Positions 9,574-18,931 of a DNA stretch of 64,000 bases are shown piece after piece. The translations under genes and the position numbers were made by a program. Source of the stretch: Acidimicrobiia bacterium (GTDB lineage: Bacteria > Actinomycetota > Acidimicrobiia > Spongiisociales > Spongiisociaceae). The notes below the pieces were generated by a model. It had not been told where the DNA came from. It worked only from the letters and a program-made list of their open reading frames with translations, and did not search any database. The number at the start of each line of letters is the position of its first letter. The first letter of the stretch is position 1. The stretch is taken from NCBI GenBank assembly GCA_009841105.1, contig VXMM01000009.1, forward strand, positions 1 to 64,000, given 5' to 3'.

Positions 9574-10494
9574 GTGACCGGGAACAGAGTTGAGCCGCAG
9601 GAGTTCGGAGGCATGTCCCGCACCGCGTTCGGCTTGATGATCACAACGATCGGTGTCCTTGTCCTCAGCTTCGAAGGCGTGCTGATCCGGTGGATCGAAG
9701 TCGATTCGTGGACGCTGCTGTTCCTGCGGGGGGTTCTGGCGGCCCCCGGGCTGGTCGTGTTCTTCCTGGTGGTGGAGAGGCGCGGGTGGCGGCGTCAGAT
9801 ACGGTCGATGGGTCTGGCGGGTCTTGTGGCAGCGGTGCTGTTCGCGATCGACAACGTCGGCTTCATCTATTCGATCACGCACACCTCGGTGGCGAACACC
9901 TTCCTCCTGATCAGCCTCAGCCCGCTGTTCGCGGGGTTGTTCACGCGCGTCGTCTTGCGCGAGCGGGTACCGAGGCGTACCTGGTTGGCGATCGCGGGGG
10001 GAGCTGTCGCCACCTTGATCATCATGGTCGGATCCCTGGTCGAAGGCGACCTGCCCGGCACGCTGGCCGGTCTCGTCGCGGCGGCTGCGCTCGGCGGGAC
10101 GCTGGTCGTCCTTCGGGCGCGGCCACACCTCAACATGGTTCCGGCGGTGGCATTCGGCTCGGGATTGGCGGCCCTGGTCGGCCTGCCTGCTGCCGTCCCT
10201 TCCTCGGCCGATGCGCAGGACTGGGTGAACCTCATCGCTCTTGGGCTGATCCTGGTCCCCGTGGCGTTCGGCCTGATCGCCATGGGCCCCAGGTACATTC
10301 CGGCTGCCGAGGTTGCTCTCCTCCTGCTGCTCGAGACGGTGTTGGGGGCTTTGCTGGTTTGGATGGTCATCGGGGAGGTCCCGACCCTCGCTACCGTTGT
10401 GGGCGGACTCATCCTGGTTGTCGTGCTGGCGGTGCACTCCCTCGCGACCCTGAGAGGCCGCGAAGAACACCCGCCGACGGAGATCACTGCATGA
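9574..10494 (+). CDS. EamA-family (DMT) transporter 1
   Basis: 306 residues with ten predicted hydrophobic helices in two EamA repeats, typical of drug/metabolite exporters. Characteristic features are W-T-L-L-F-L-R-G in the first repeat, the DNVGFIYSITHTSVANT segment, and P-R-Y-I-P-A-A-E-V-A-L-L near helix 9. The GTG at 9574 is chosen because GGAGG stands four bases upstream and no later start has a site. A close paralogue follows directly downstream, so this is a recent tandem duplication. The substrate is unknown. Confidence 0.88.
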   Translation: MTGNRVEPQEFGGMSRTAFGLMITTIGVLVLSFEGVLIRWIEVDSWTLLFLRGVLAAPGLVVFFLVVERRGWRRQIRSMGLAGLVAAVLFAIDNVGFIYSITHTSVANTFLLISLSPLFAGLFTRVVLRERVPRRTWLAIAGGAVATLIIMVGSLVEGDLPGTLAGLVAAAALGGTLVVLRARPHLNMVPAVAFGSGLAALVGLPAAVPSSADAQDWVNLIALGLILVPVAFGLIAMGPRYIPAAEVALLLLLETVLGALLVWMVIGEVPTLATVVGGLILVVVLAVHSLATLRGREEHPPTEITA

Positions 10495-10515
10495 TCACGG
10501 CTGCTGCAGTCCAGG

Positions 10516-11511
10516 ATGCCACCCGCCCGATCGGGGCGATGTTCGGCCAAGAGCTCTCGCTCATACCGGAGCGGTTGCCGGGGCCCATCGACCGGTCCGC
10601 CGGCAACACCGACCGGGAGGCTTACGGTTCCGGGTAGGCTCGCCCGTCTTTCCACGCCGGCGAAGGGCCTGTTGATCACCTCCACGGGGGCGGTGATCCT
10701 GAGCGTCCAGGGTGTTCCGATCCGGCTGCTCGAGGTGGACGGATGGACGCTCCTGTTCGCACGCGGGGTTATGTCGGCGCCGGGCCTGTTCGTATTCTTC
10801 CTGCTAGTAGAGAGAACGGGGTGGCGAGGTCAGCTGCGCGCGATGGGGCTGGCCGGAGTGATGGTGGCGGTGCTGTTCGCCCTGGACAACGTGATGTTCA
10901 TCTACGCGATCACTAATACCTCCGTGGCCAACACCCTGCTCATGATCAACCTGAGCCCGATGTTCGCCGGGTTGCTGACCCGCATCGTGCTGCGGGAGGC
11001 CGTCCCACGACGGACCTGGCTCGCCATCGGGGGAGCATCGGTCGCCACGGTCGTCATCCTGCTCGGCTCGCTGGTCTCAGGAGATCTCGCCGGCACTCTG
11101 GCCGCTCTCGTGGCCGCGGTGGCAGTCGGCGGGACGCTGGTGGTGCTTCGTTCCAGACCAGCCCTGAACCTCGTTCCGGCAGTGGCGATCGGAGCCGGCC
11201 TGGTCGGCCTGATCGGGCTAACGGTCGCCAGCCCGGCCTCGGCTAGTCCGCGGGACTGGGTCCTCCTGGTGCTCATCGGCCTCCTGATAGTGCCCGTGGC
11301 CTTCGGCCTGATCGCCACCGGACCCAGATACATCCCGGCGGCCGAAGTCGCGTTGCTCTCGCTGCTGCAGACGGTGCTGGGGGCTTTCTGGGTCTGGATC
11401 GCGGTGGGAGAGGCGCCGCACGGGGCCACCGTGGCGGGAGGGTTGATGCTGATCCTGGTGCTCGCCACGCACTCGGTCGCCACCCTGAGAAACCTCGACG
11501 CAAAGGGTTGA
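10516..11511 (+). CDS. EamA-family (DMT) transporter 2, paralogue of its neighbour; start uncertain
   Basis: Aligns with the preceding transporter throughout: W-T-L-L-F-A-R-G, F-I-Y-A-I-T-N-T-S-V-A-N-T, P-R-R-T-W-L-A-I-G-G and P-R-Y-I-P-A-A-E-V-A-L-L. The two probably form a heteromeric or redundant exporter pair. The start is odd. By alignment translation should begin near 10625, where GGGAGG is followed by ACG and GTT but no standard start. The in-frame ATG at 10516 gives a long non-homologous leader, and the TTG at 10672 has GAAGGG upstream but clips the first helix. I list the ATG frame. Confidence 0.8.
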   Translation: MPPARSGRCSAKSSRSYRSGCRGPSTGPPATPTGRLTVPGRLARLSTPAKGLLITSTGAVILSVQGVPIRLLEVDGWTLLFARGVMSAPGLFVFFLLVERTGWRGQLRAMGLAGVMVAVLFALDNVMFIYAITNTSVANTLLMINLSPMFAGLLTRIVLREAVPRRTWLAIGGASVATVVILLGSLVSGDLAGTLAALVAAVAVGGTLVVLRSRPALNLVPAVAIGAGLVGLIGLTVASPASASPRDWVLLVLIGLLIVPVAFGLIATGPRYIPAAEVALLSLLQTVLGAFWVWIAVGEAPHGATVAGGLMLILVLATHSVATLRNLDAKG

Positions 11512-11653
11512 GACGGTTCCCCAGCCTTGGGAAAGGCAGAACCCGGTCTGGCCATCATCACGCGCCGGTGAGGTCCGGGATGGTCGCATACGGGGTCCGA
11601 CGGTCGTGGCTAACCCGAGTTCGGCCGATCCTGGCCGCTACCGGGTCTCCGCT

Positions 11654-12054
11654 CTAGGCGGATAGCGCGAGCTGCTCGATACGGTCGCGGTGGACGGCGT
11701 AGACGAACAGACCCGGTTTTCTGCATGCCCTCGTTATGGCGGGTAGGTTGTCGAGGAAACGCTGCGCCAACTCGTCTGCCCTTGAGTTCATCCCAGTCAG
11801 ACCGAGCAGCGAACCCGGAGGGTGTTGAGAGCTTCCTTCTCGGCGCGGTTGTAGCTAAGTAGGGTGTTTTTGGTAAATGCTATCCAGCCTTGCTCCCCGA
11901 CAAGCCTTAGCCACTCTTCGTCTTTGACCTCTTCGTCAGCGGGGATCCCGTAATGCTCGGCCAGGGTTATCAGGTGTAGACCGGCGCCACGAAGCCGGGC
12001 AGGTATCTGCTTACGGTCCAGGAAGAGGTCAGGCAGCCCGGCGGGATGCGACAC
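11654..12054 (-). pseudogene. PIN-like toxin (VapC45/DUF5615-like), frameshifted
   Basis: The GTG at 12054 overlaps the end of the DUF433 gene by 26 bases and starts DLFLDRKQIPARLRGAGL, then LAEHYG, E-E-W-L and FTKNTLLSYNRAEKEAL, a PIN-like toxin. The frame stops at 11797. The family's C-terminal part continues in another frame (GMNSRADELAQRFLDNLP, ITRACRKPGLFVYAVHRD) to a TAG at 11654. A single frameshift near 11800-11815 splits an otherwise intact protein. It could be a disabling mutation, a sequencing error or a programmed shift. Confidence 0.75.
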
Positions 12055-12523
12055 GCACTACGTCCTCCAACTCGTCGAGGGGAACGCCGAACTCCTCGGA
12101 CACCTCGGCCAGGGTCTCGCCCGCCCAGAACCGATCCATGACATCCGCTACCCGCGCGCCGCCCGCCCGGAAGAACGGAGCACCGAAGGACATCGTCGGG
12201 CCCACCACCACCGCGGCGTATCGGTAGGCGGGTACCCCGATCGACGTGGGGTACCCATCCTCCCCGTAGACGATCTTCTGCAGGTAGTCCATCACGATCT
12301 CGCTGAAGACCCGCTGGCCGCTACGGACGACTACCAAGCGCTCTGGATCCTCTCCGCCAAAGTGCGTCTCGGCGTAGTCGAAGAGCAGTTCAGCGCCGTC
12401 GCTGTATAGCCTCTTCGATGCCAACGCATGGTCGATCCCCATCTGGTCGTCGAGGCTTTGCAGGGCTGGTCTGATCCGGAATATCCGGGTCGCGGCAAGT
12501 GTCTCTGCTAGATCAGCGCGCAC
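12029..12523 (-). CDS. DUF433 antitoxin (VapB45-like)
   Basis: 164 residues. The C-terminal half has the DUF433 helix-turn-helix pattern (PTSIGVPAYRYA, GGARVADVMDRFWAGETL, EVSEEFGVPLDELEDVV), which binds operator DNA in toxin-antitoxin systems. The N-terminal half resembles mycobacterial VapB45-type proteins (FDYAETHFGGEDPERLVVV, MDYLQKIVYGEDG). The GTG at 12523 has no clear Shine-Dalgarno, and the family is often longer, so the N-terminus may be trimmed or start elsewhere. The toxin gene overlaps its 3' end, the usual antitoxin-first order. Regulation is presumably autorepression. Confidence 0.75.
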   Translation of the reverse strand: MRADLAETLAATRIFRIRPALQSLDDQMGIDHALASKRLYSDGAELLFDYAETHFGGEDPERLVVVRSGQRVFSEIVMDYLQKIVYGEDGYPTSIGVPAYRYAAVVVGPTMSFGAPFFRAGGARVADVMDRFWAGETLAEVSEEFGVPLDELEDVVRVASRRAA

Positions 12524-12562
12524 CGGGGTGTCCGGCAGTCTTACTGGTCGGTGCCATCCGCA

Positions 12563-15500
12563 TCAGTACTGCCCGCCGGCCCCGGTGGGTATGCGGACGA
12601 TCTCGATCCGGTCCTCCGTGTCGTAGAGATCGGCGGCCAGGGCCTGGACGGTGGCTGCTGTCACCCTGCCGAGTTCCGCGAGGGAGCGTTCGGGTGTGAG
12701 CAGGTTGCCATCGTCGGTGTGCAGACGGTTCGTGAGCACGCCGAGCAGCCTGCCGTTGCTGGGCGTGTCGTAGTCAACCCGCGCCACGGCCAAGGCTTCC
12801 TCCAGTTCTGTCGCTGTGGGTCCGTTGGCCACCAGATCGGCCAGGATCGACAGGGTCCTGGCATGAGCGTCGTCGAGGCGGGCGCCGTCAGCCGTGAACA
12901 CGATGTCCGAGTACACGGTCGGCCGCGGAGCAAAGGCAGGACTGATCGACACCTGCGTGACGTAGGAGGCGCCCAACTCCTCGCGCACCAGCAGCGTGAG
13001 GCGGTTGTCCAGGATCACCCTGAGCACGTGGGCGTTGACCCTCAGCGACGGGGTCACCGCCATCTCGGTCTCGTGGGACATCTCCATCACCGCGGTCTCG
13101 TCCGCGTCGAGCGGGATCACGCGCCGTACCACTCCGGTCGGGGCGGGTCGGTGGCGGTCGACATACGTGTCGGGCTCACCCGCCGGCAGCGTCCCGATGT
13201 AGTGGCGGGCCAGGCGCTCGACCACCTCGGCGTCGACATCGCCGACCACCGCCACCACCATGTCGTCCACATCGGCGAGTCGGCGCTGGTACAGGTCCAG
13301 CAACGACTCGGCGGTCATCGACGCGAGCTGCTCGCGGGTCGCCACCGGCCGGTGCCACTCGAGCCCGAATCGGGCCTCGTTGCTTGCCACCCATGCCTTC
13401 CAGGCCGGGTTCACCTCGGCCAGTTGGGTGCGGATGGCAGCGCTATTTCGTGCCTGATCGAAAGCGAGGTCGTCCACCCTCGGTGCGGTGACCAGCAGGT
13501 GAATGAGCTGGAACAGTGTCTCTAGATCGTCCGGGCTGGCGCTGCCGTTGAAACCTTCGGTCCTCTCAGCGATCAGGGCGCTGAGCGATACGGACCTCTC
13601 GCCGAGGAAACGGTCGATCTGGGACTTGGTCAGGTCGCCGAACCCGCTGCCGCTCACCGCCTCGACAGCTCTGGGTGACAGGGCCCGAGCTCCGGGTTCG
13701 AGGGTCGACCATCCACCGAGAGCCCTGGCCCGGAGATCGACGGTCGCCTCCTCTATGTCGGAGTACACGAACACCACCTTTGCCCCGTTGGCGAACGACC
13801 ACTCGAGGCCGTCCAGCACGCCGGTGGGACCGCTTGCCACCGGGTCGACCGGATCGGGGAGAGGCAGCAACTCGTCGATGCCCTGCTCCACCGGCGGCGG
13901 CTCGCTGCGGGGAACGGCCGCGTCGAAGGCGGCTTCCAGGTCGGCTGTGGTCGGCACGCTGGCCGGGTCGGGGCCGACCGCGATCACCAACGGCGCGGAC
14001 CGCTCCATCATCCATCTGTAGCGGTCGGTGAGTTCCTCGGCCGTCATCTCTTCGAGCAGCGCCGTGAGCCGGTCGTGCCGGTCCTGAGGGGCGCTGATGT
14101 CGCCGCCGAACAGGAAGTGCGAGACGTAAGCGTTCGCGTACGCCGGGTCGGTGATGGTGGCAGCGGTCTCCAGCCCGTGGTCCAGCGCCGTGACCAGTTC
14201 ATCGCGCGCAATGGCCAGGTCGACGTCGGTGAAGCCGTACTCCTGGGCGGTCAGGAGCACCGAGTAGTAGGCGGCGGAGGCCGTGTCCAGGTTCTCCCCC
14301 TGCCAGTTGGCCCCGTAGAAGCGCAAGGCCCGACCGTGGTTGAAGCTGCTGAAGTCGGGCTTGTCCACCTGGGTCAGCTCACCGCGGTAGTAGGCATCCT
14401 CGAGACGGTTCAGCACCATCAACCGGATGAGCGTCTCCATCAGGCTCAGACGTTGCCCGTCCACCGTCCCGGACTCGGATGTCGGGATCGGGATGTCCAG
14501 CGAGATGTAGGAGAAGCCCTGGCCTTCGTCGGTGACCACGTGGTAAGAGGGCTCGGGGTCCGGCGTGACCACGGGCAGCCAGAACGGCGGGGCATCGCCA
14601 GCCGGGATCGGCCCGAAGTGCTCCTCCACCAGGGCTTGGAGTTCGTCCAGAGGAACGTCGCCCACCGCCACGATGGCCATGTTCGAGGGGACGTACCACG
14701 TCTCGTAGAACGCCCTCAGGTCGGCTGCCGTGGTCGCCTCTACGGACTCGAACGTGCCGCCCGGCCACCGTCCCTCGTAGGGCGTTCCCTCGGTGTAGAT
14801 ACGGTCGAACTCGGATCCGACGTACCCGTAGCTGTCCGAGACACGGTACCGGAGCTCGTCGAGCACCACGCCCCGCTCTGCCACCACCCCCTCCGGGTCG
14901 ATGGTGGCGGCGTGGGCCATCTGTGAAAACACATGAAGGGCGGTGCCGATGTTCTCAGGGGGGTCCGTCGCCACGGTCAGCTCGAAGACGGTCTGGTCGT
15001 AACTGACGTAGGCATTGGTGTCGGGGCCCAGCTCCGCGCCCAGGCTCCGGATCGTCGAGTTCAGCGACTCGGCGGTGTAGGCCTCGGTGCCCTCGAACAC
15101 CACGTGCTCCAGGAAGTGGGCGTAACCCTGGCCCGGTTCGGACTCGTGGGCCGACCCGGCCTTGACCACCAGCCGGAGCGTCACGCTCTTGCCCGGACGG
15201 TCGTTGCTCCGCAGGTAGTAGGTGAAGCCGTTGTCGAGCGTGCCGACCCGCACCGCCGAGTCGATGGGGAACGTCACCGGGTCGATCTGGAACACCCAGC
15301 CGACGCGTATCAGGTTGGGGTCGGTCAGCGCCCTTCCGTCGGCCTGGACCACGCCCTTGTTGAGGTCGTAGATCTCGGGCCAGCGGTTCTCGTCGCCCAG
15401 GTAGGCCATGGCGATACTGCGCAGAGTGTCGCCCGGCTTCACGGTCACGGTCCTGGGTTCGGGCTCCGGCTCGACCACGGGCTCCGGTTCGGGCTCGAGG

Positions 15501-17245
15501 GCGATGATCCGCCCCCCTCCGCCGGCCGGGTAGTCCTCGGCCGTGATCTTCCCGCCGAGGTCCTCGGATATGTAGTTGGCGAGGGCCTGCTGGTAGCTGA
15601 CGCCCAGCTTGGTGAACTCGATGTCCGTGAGCGGGTAGCAGTCGCCGCCGCCGACCAGGAAGTCGATGGTGGCCAGAGCAACGGGATCACCCGGTACGAC
15701 CTGGCCGCCGGCGACGATCACCGTGCCGTCGTCGAGCACCACGTCGCGCACCCGGCCGCCGGGGTTGCCGACCAGGGAGCAGTCGCCGTCCCGGGCGATC
15801 TCCCTGGCGGGGGCCGAGGGATCGTAGGTGAGGGTGAACCCCGAGACCTGGGCGAACTGGCCCCCGGCGCCCGGCAGGCGGTCCAAGGCCTGCTCGAGCA
15901 GGACATGGAAGACGTCGCGGGGCACCTCGCCCACCACCACGAAGTTACGGAACGGGGCGATGTCCCAGGTGGTCCCGACGGTGATGTCACCCGGAGGGAT
16001 CACCGAGTCGTTGCGGATGCCTCCGCCGTTCTGGACTGCCACGTCCGGCACGGGGCTACCGAACTTGTCGGCCAGGTTGGTGGCGGTGGCCCGCAGGGCG
16101 TCCGCCAGCAGGTTGCCCTCGTTGGTCGGCACGGTCCGCACCATCGGCTTGCGACCGTCCAACTCCACCTCGCTAGTGCCGATCACCTCGGAACTGATAA
16201 GGGCGACCGCCGCGGTGAGCGGTTCGATCACGTTGGCCTGTACCCCTGGATCGGGCTCCAGGTCGAGTCCGACCCCGACGGAGCGGCCCTCGGCGGCGGT
16301 GACGTTGCCGCCCGCGTCGAACGTCACGTTGAGTTCCCCGATGCAGCGGTACCCGCCGGGGGCCGTGACCACCGGCACCGTCGTCCCCGTGGAGTCCTCC
16401 ACCATGATCGGGTAGGGCGCCACCGCCTCCTGGTCGGCCAAGCAGGTGTCGCCTTCGTTTCGCAGCAGGTCGTCTCCGCCTCCCGCTATGACGACGTCCA
16501 CGCCGGACAGGCTCGCTACGAGTTCTATCTCCTCGGCCACGTCCTGGAGGTGGCTGACCAGGACGATCTTGTCGACACCGTCAGCCGACAGGGCTGCGAC
16601 CTCGGCCTGGACGGCGGCGAGCACCGGCGACACCACCACGTTGCGGGGGCTGGAGATGTTGGGCAGCATGGGCGTGACCGCACCGATGACCCCGACCCGC
16701 TCGCCGCCGGTGACGATCACGGTGCTGGGGGCGATCAGGCCTTGGTCGACCAGCTCCTGCAACTCCGGCTCGGCGGAGAAGTCGAGATTGGCCGACAGGA
16801 ACGGGATGGCGGGATCGAAGCCGTTGATGAACCGGGCGGTGACCTCCGGGCCCATGTCGAAGTCATGGTTGCCCAGGGCCATGGCGTCGTATACACCGCT
16901 CAGGGCGATCGAGTCGTACAGCGGGCCTTCCCGCGCCAGCGAGACGCCGAACTCCTGGGAGGCGAGGAAGTTGTCGCCCGAAGTGAGCGTCACGACACCG
17001 GTACCGGATGCCCCGGCCTGCAGCTGTTTCATGAGCGCCACGAAGCGGGCCACGCCCGGATCCGAGCCGTCGTCGGGCAGGAGCTTCGACTCGCCGTCGT
17101 TGTTGTGCAGGATGGTGAGGACGAAGGCGTCGCCCTCCTCCGTGTCCTGGGCGCCGACCGAGACGGGGACCGAGACCAGGATCCCGACCAGCATCGCCAG
17201 CACGCCAAAGAACGCCAACGGGCTCCTGCGCCGCCAACTCATCAT
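12563..17245 (-). CDS. Exported 5'-nucleotidase / LysM / tandem M16 metallopeptidase fusion
   Basis: A 1,560-residue multidomain protein. Signal peptide: MMSWRRR then a hydrophobic stretch to SVGAQ. About 35-560: UshA-type 5'-nucleotidase with metal motifs I-L-H-N-N-D-G, S-G-D-N-F, L-G-N-H-D-F-D and V-S-H-L, plus the C-terminal substrate domain (N-G-G-G-I-R-N-D). After a Glu/Pro linker comes a LysM module (VTVKPGDTLRSIAMAYLGDE, W-P-E-I-Y-D-L-N). About 680-1560: two M16 halves. The first has the inverted zinc motif H-F-L-E-H with the downstream Glu in V-L-D-E-L-R; the second (from about L-E-W-S-F-A-N-G-A) lacks it, as usual for the inactive half. The ATG at 17245 has GGAG five bases upstream. 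I infer an envelope protein joining phosphate release with peptide degradation and a peptidoglycan anchor. The join is within one uninterrupted frame. Confidence 0.9.
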   Translation of the reverse strand: MMSWRRRSPLAFFGVLAMLVGILVSVPVSVGAQDTEEGDAFVLTILHNNDGESKLLPDDGSDPGVARFVALMKQLQAGASGTGVVTLTSGDNFLASQEFGVSLAREGPLYDSIALSGVYDAMALGNHDFDMGPEVTARFINGFDPAIPFLSANLDFSAEPELQELVDQGLIAPSTVIVTGGERVGVIGAVTPMLPNISSPRNVVVSPVLAAVQAEVAALSADGVDKIVLVSHLQDVAEEIELVASLSGVDVVIAGGGDDLLRNEGDTCLADQEAVAPYPIMVEDSTGTTVPVVTAPGGYRCIGELNVTFDAGGNVTAAEGRSVGVGLDLEPDPGVQANVIEPLTAAVALISSEVIGTSEVELDGRKPMVRTVPTNEGNLLADALRATATNLADKFGSPVPDVAVQNGGGIRNDSVIPPGDITVGTTWDIAPFRNFVVVGEVPRDVFHVLLEQALDRLPGAGGQFAQVSGFTLTYDPSAPAREIARDGDCSLVGNPGGRVRDVVLDDGTVIVAGGQVVPGDPVALATIDFLVGGGDCYPLTDIEFTKLGVSYQQALANYISEDLGGKITAEDYPAGGGGRIIALEPEPEPVVEPEPEPRTVTVKPGDTLRSIAMAYLGDENRWPEIYDLNKGVVQADGRALTDPNLIRVGWVFQIDPVTFPIDSAVRVGTLDNGFTYYLRSNDRPGKSVTLRLVVKAGSAHESEPGQGYAHFLEHVVFEGTEAYTAESLNSTIRSLGAELGPDTNAYVSYDQTVFELTVATDPPENIGTALHVFSQMAHAATIDPEGVVAERGVVLDELRYRVSDSYGYVGSEFDRIYTEGTPYEGRWPGGTFESVEATTAADLRAFYETWYVPSNMAIVAVGDVPLDELQALVEEHFGPIPAGDAPPFWLPVVTPDPEPSYHVVTDEGQGFSYISLDIPIPTSESGTVDGQRLSLMETLIRLMVLNRLEDAYYRGELTQVDKPDFSSFNHGRALRFYGANWQGENLDTASAAYYSVLLTAQEYGFTDVDLAIARDELVTALDHGLETAATITDPAYANAYVSHFLFGGDISAPQDRHDRLTALLEEMTAEELTDRYRWMMERSAPLVIAVGPDPASVPTTADLEAAFDAAVPRSEPPPVEQGIDELLPLPDPVDPVASGPTGVLDGLEWSFANGAKVVFVYSDIEEATVDLRARALGGWSTLEPGARALSPRAVEAVSGSGFGDLTKSQIDRFLGERSVSLSALIAERTEGFNGSASPDDLETLFQLIHLLVTAPRVDDLAFDQARNSAAIRTQLAEVNPAWKAWVASNEARFGLEWHRPVATREQLASMTAESLLDLYQRRLADVDDMVVAVVGDVDAEVVERLARHYIGTLPAGEPDTYVDRHRPAPTGVVRRVIPLDADETAVMEMSHETEMAVTPSLRVNAHVLRVILDNRLTLLVREELGASYVTQVSISPAFAPRPTVYSDIVFTADGARLDDAHARTLSILADLVANGPTATELEEALAVARVDYDTPSNGRLLGVLTNRLHTDDGNLLTPERSLAELGRVTAATVQALAADLYDTEDRIEIVRIPTGAGGQY

Positions 17246-17450
17246 CCTCACTCCTTTGCTCTTCCTACCTGCCGGTTTGGGGGCCACCTGCATGGCATCC
17301 AAAGTCGAGATTGGGACATCGAAATCCTGGCCAATCCCACATGCAGCACGCCAAGCGAGCCGGAGATCCGGTGAGGAATCCCACCAACGGGAGCCGTCAC
17401 TTCGTGACCCGACACAGCCAGGAGCCCCGGGATGCGCCTTGGCTGTACCT

Positions 17451-17460
17451 GTAACGTTAC
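17451..17460. promoter_or_regulatory. Palindrome GTAACGTTAC, possible operator
   Basis: A perfect 10-base palindrome in the gap between the amidohydrolase stop and the start of the large fusion gene, about 205 bases upstream of the latter. LacI-like regulators bind sites of this type, but no such regulator lies nearby. Confidence 0.25.
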
Positions 17461-17515
17461 CGCCCGATGGTGACAAGCTCATAACCGGTTCGGACGTACG
17501 GGGCGGACTTCGAGG

Positions 17516-18931
17516 CTACCGGATCTCATAGTCGGGATACTTCCGCACGGTCACCGGTTCTCCGGCCGCCTTCCGGGCCCGGTACCACGACTCGAACCTG
17601 ACCATCCACTCATCGGAATGGGCGATGATGGCCTCTTCGTCCAGGAACGTGAACTCCCCGTCTCGCAGCAGGAACCTGCCGTCGACCATCGTGTCCTCGA
17701 CCAGGGTCCCCGCGCACTTGGTGACGATCCAGTACAGAAGGTTACCCGCGTTGAGGGGATACAGGGTGGTGTTCCTATGCAGGTTCACCGTGATGATGTC
17801 CGCCCGCTTACCGGCCTCGATCGTCCCGACCCTGTCTCCGAGCCGCTGGGCTCTGGCGCTCCCGATCGTGGCCAGTTCGATGGGTACCCAGGGCTCGAAC
17901 TGTCCCTCGTGGTCCGCCGGGATGATGGCGTTGACGAGATACGCGGTGTAGATGTTGTCGAACATGTTGCCGGCCGGCATGTCCGTGCCGAGGCCGAGGG
18001 TGACGCCGGCCGCCCGCAATGCGGGGACGTCGGCAACCGAGCCGTGGTACGTCGCGTTCGACTGCGGGTTGTGCGAGATAGCGACCCCGGCCTCGGCGAA
18101 TGTCTCCGCTTCGTCCCGGTTCACCTGGTCGCAATGGAAGAACAACGTGCGTTCCTGGAGGATGCCCCTGTCCTGGAGGTAGCCGACAATCCCGCCCCAG
18201 GCGGCGAACTGGGCGTCCGAGAGGTCGCGATCCTCGACGCTCTCGAGCAAATGGGTGGCGAATCCCACGTCATAACGCTCGGCCAGCTCCATGCACCCGA
18301 GCAGCAACCGTTCCGAGCATGAATACGTGGTGTGGGGGTGGACCGCGACCTGGATCCTCCCGTCCTCGGCGTTGTGGCAGTCCTGGATGACTTCCTCGGT
18401 CAGGGCGAGGTATCCGTCATCGTCGAGATCATCCCCGAGGATGACGTTGCTGACGGTTTGGGGATGAATGATGAGCCTCATCCCCGAGGCGACGCCGGCG
18501 CGGAACGTCCCGTGGGGGAAGGGGAAGGCGCTGGTGACGGTGGTGGTGCCGTGCTTGATGGCGTTGCACATGGCGAGCATGGTCATGTCGTACGTGCTCT
18601 CGTCCGAAGCCCACGTGTAGGCGGGCCAGATGAACTTCTCGAGGCACTCCGATATACCGCTGAAGTCGAGCGAGGACGGGTCGATGCCCGGAAGGAGGTT
18701 GAAGGCGTAGTTGGCCAGATGGTTATGGCTGTCGATCAGCCCCGCCATCACCAGCCTGTCGCTGCAGTCGACGATCTCGCCGCCCTGCCTGACCACCTCG
18801 TCCTTCGGTGAGTCCTCTGGCCCACCAACCGAGTGGATGACCGGTCCGTCGACGAGCACCCAGCCGTCCTCGATGATGCCCTCCGGGTCGGGCGTGGCGA
18901 TGAGGAACCGGCAGTTGTCGAACAGGATCAT
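17516..18931 (-). CDS. Amidohydrolase of the TRZ/ATZ/cytosine-deaminase-like family
   Basis: 471 residues, metal-dependent deaminase or chlorohydrolase. The N-terminal beta-sandwich precedes the metal motif G-L-I-D-S-H-N-H; later ligands lie in V-H-P-H-T-T-Y-S-C-S, F-A-T-H-L-L-E-S, and L-G-L-G-T-D-M-P. The order and length match S-adenosylhomocysteine deaminase, guanine deaminase and atrazine-type enzymes; the precise substrate is not readable. The ATG at 18931 has GGAGG seven bases upstream, which decides against longer frames. It is transcribed towards the fusion gene and could be followed by it. Confidence 0.87.
   Translation of the reverse strand: MILFDNCRFLIATPDPEGIIEDGWVLVDGPVIHSVGGPEDSPKDEVVRQGGEIVDCSDRLVMAGLIDSHNHLANYAFNLLPGIDPSSLDFSGISECLEKFIWPAYTWASDESTYDMTMLAMCNAIKHGTTTVTSAFPFPHGTFRAGVASGMRLIIHPQTVSNVILGDDLDDDGYLALTEEVIQDCHNAEDGRIQVAVHPHTTYSCSERLLLGCMELAERYDVGFATHLLESVEDRDLSDAQFAAWGGIVGYLQDRGILQERTLFFHCDQVNRDEAETFAEAGVAISHNPQSNATYHGSVADVPALRAAGVTLGLGTDMPAGNMFDNIYTAYLVNAIIPADHEGQFEPWVPIELATIGSARAQRLGDRVGTIEAGKRADIITVNLHRNTTLYPLNAGNLLYWIVTKCAGTLVEDTMVDGRFLLRDGEFTFLDEEAIIAHSDEWMVRFESWYRARKAAGEPVTVRKYPDYEIR

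Noticed and set aside
10491-10637. 48-codon frame starting in ATGA overlap with the first EamA gene
   Set aside because: Plausible as a coupled small gene, but the sequence resembles nothing and may only reflect upstream leader of the second transporter; kept as a remark in the findings.
14933-17374. Very long open frame on the plus strand opposite the nucleotidase/M16 gene
   Set aside because: Arises from codon bias of the minus-strand gene; its translation is His/Gly/Asp-rich without any domain, while the opposite strand carries clear motifs end to end.
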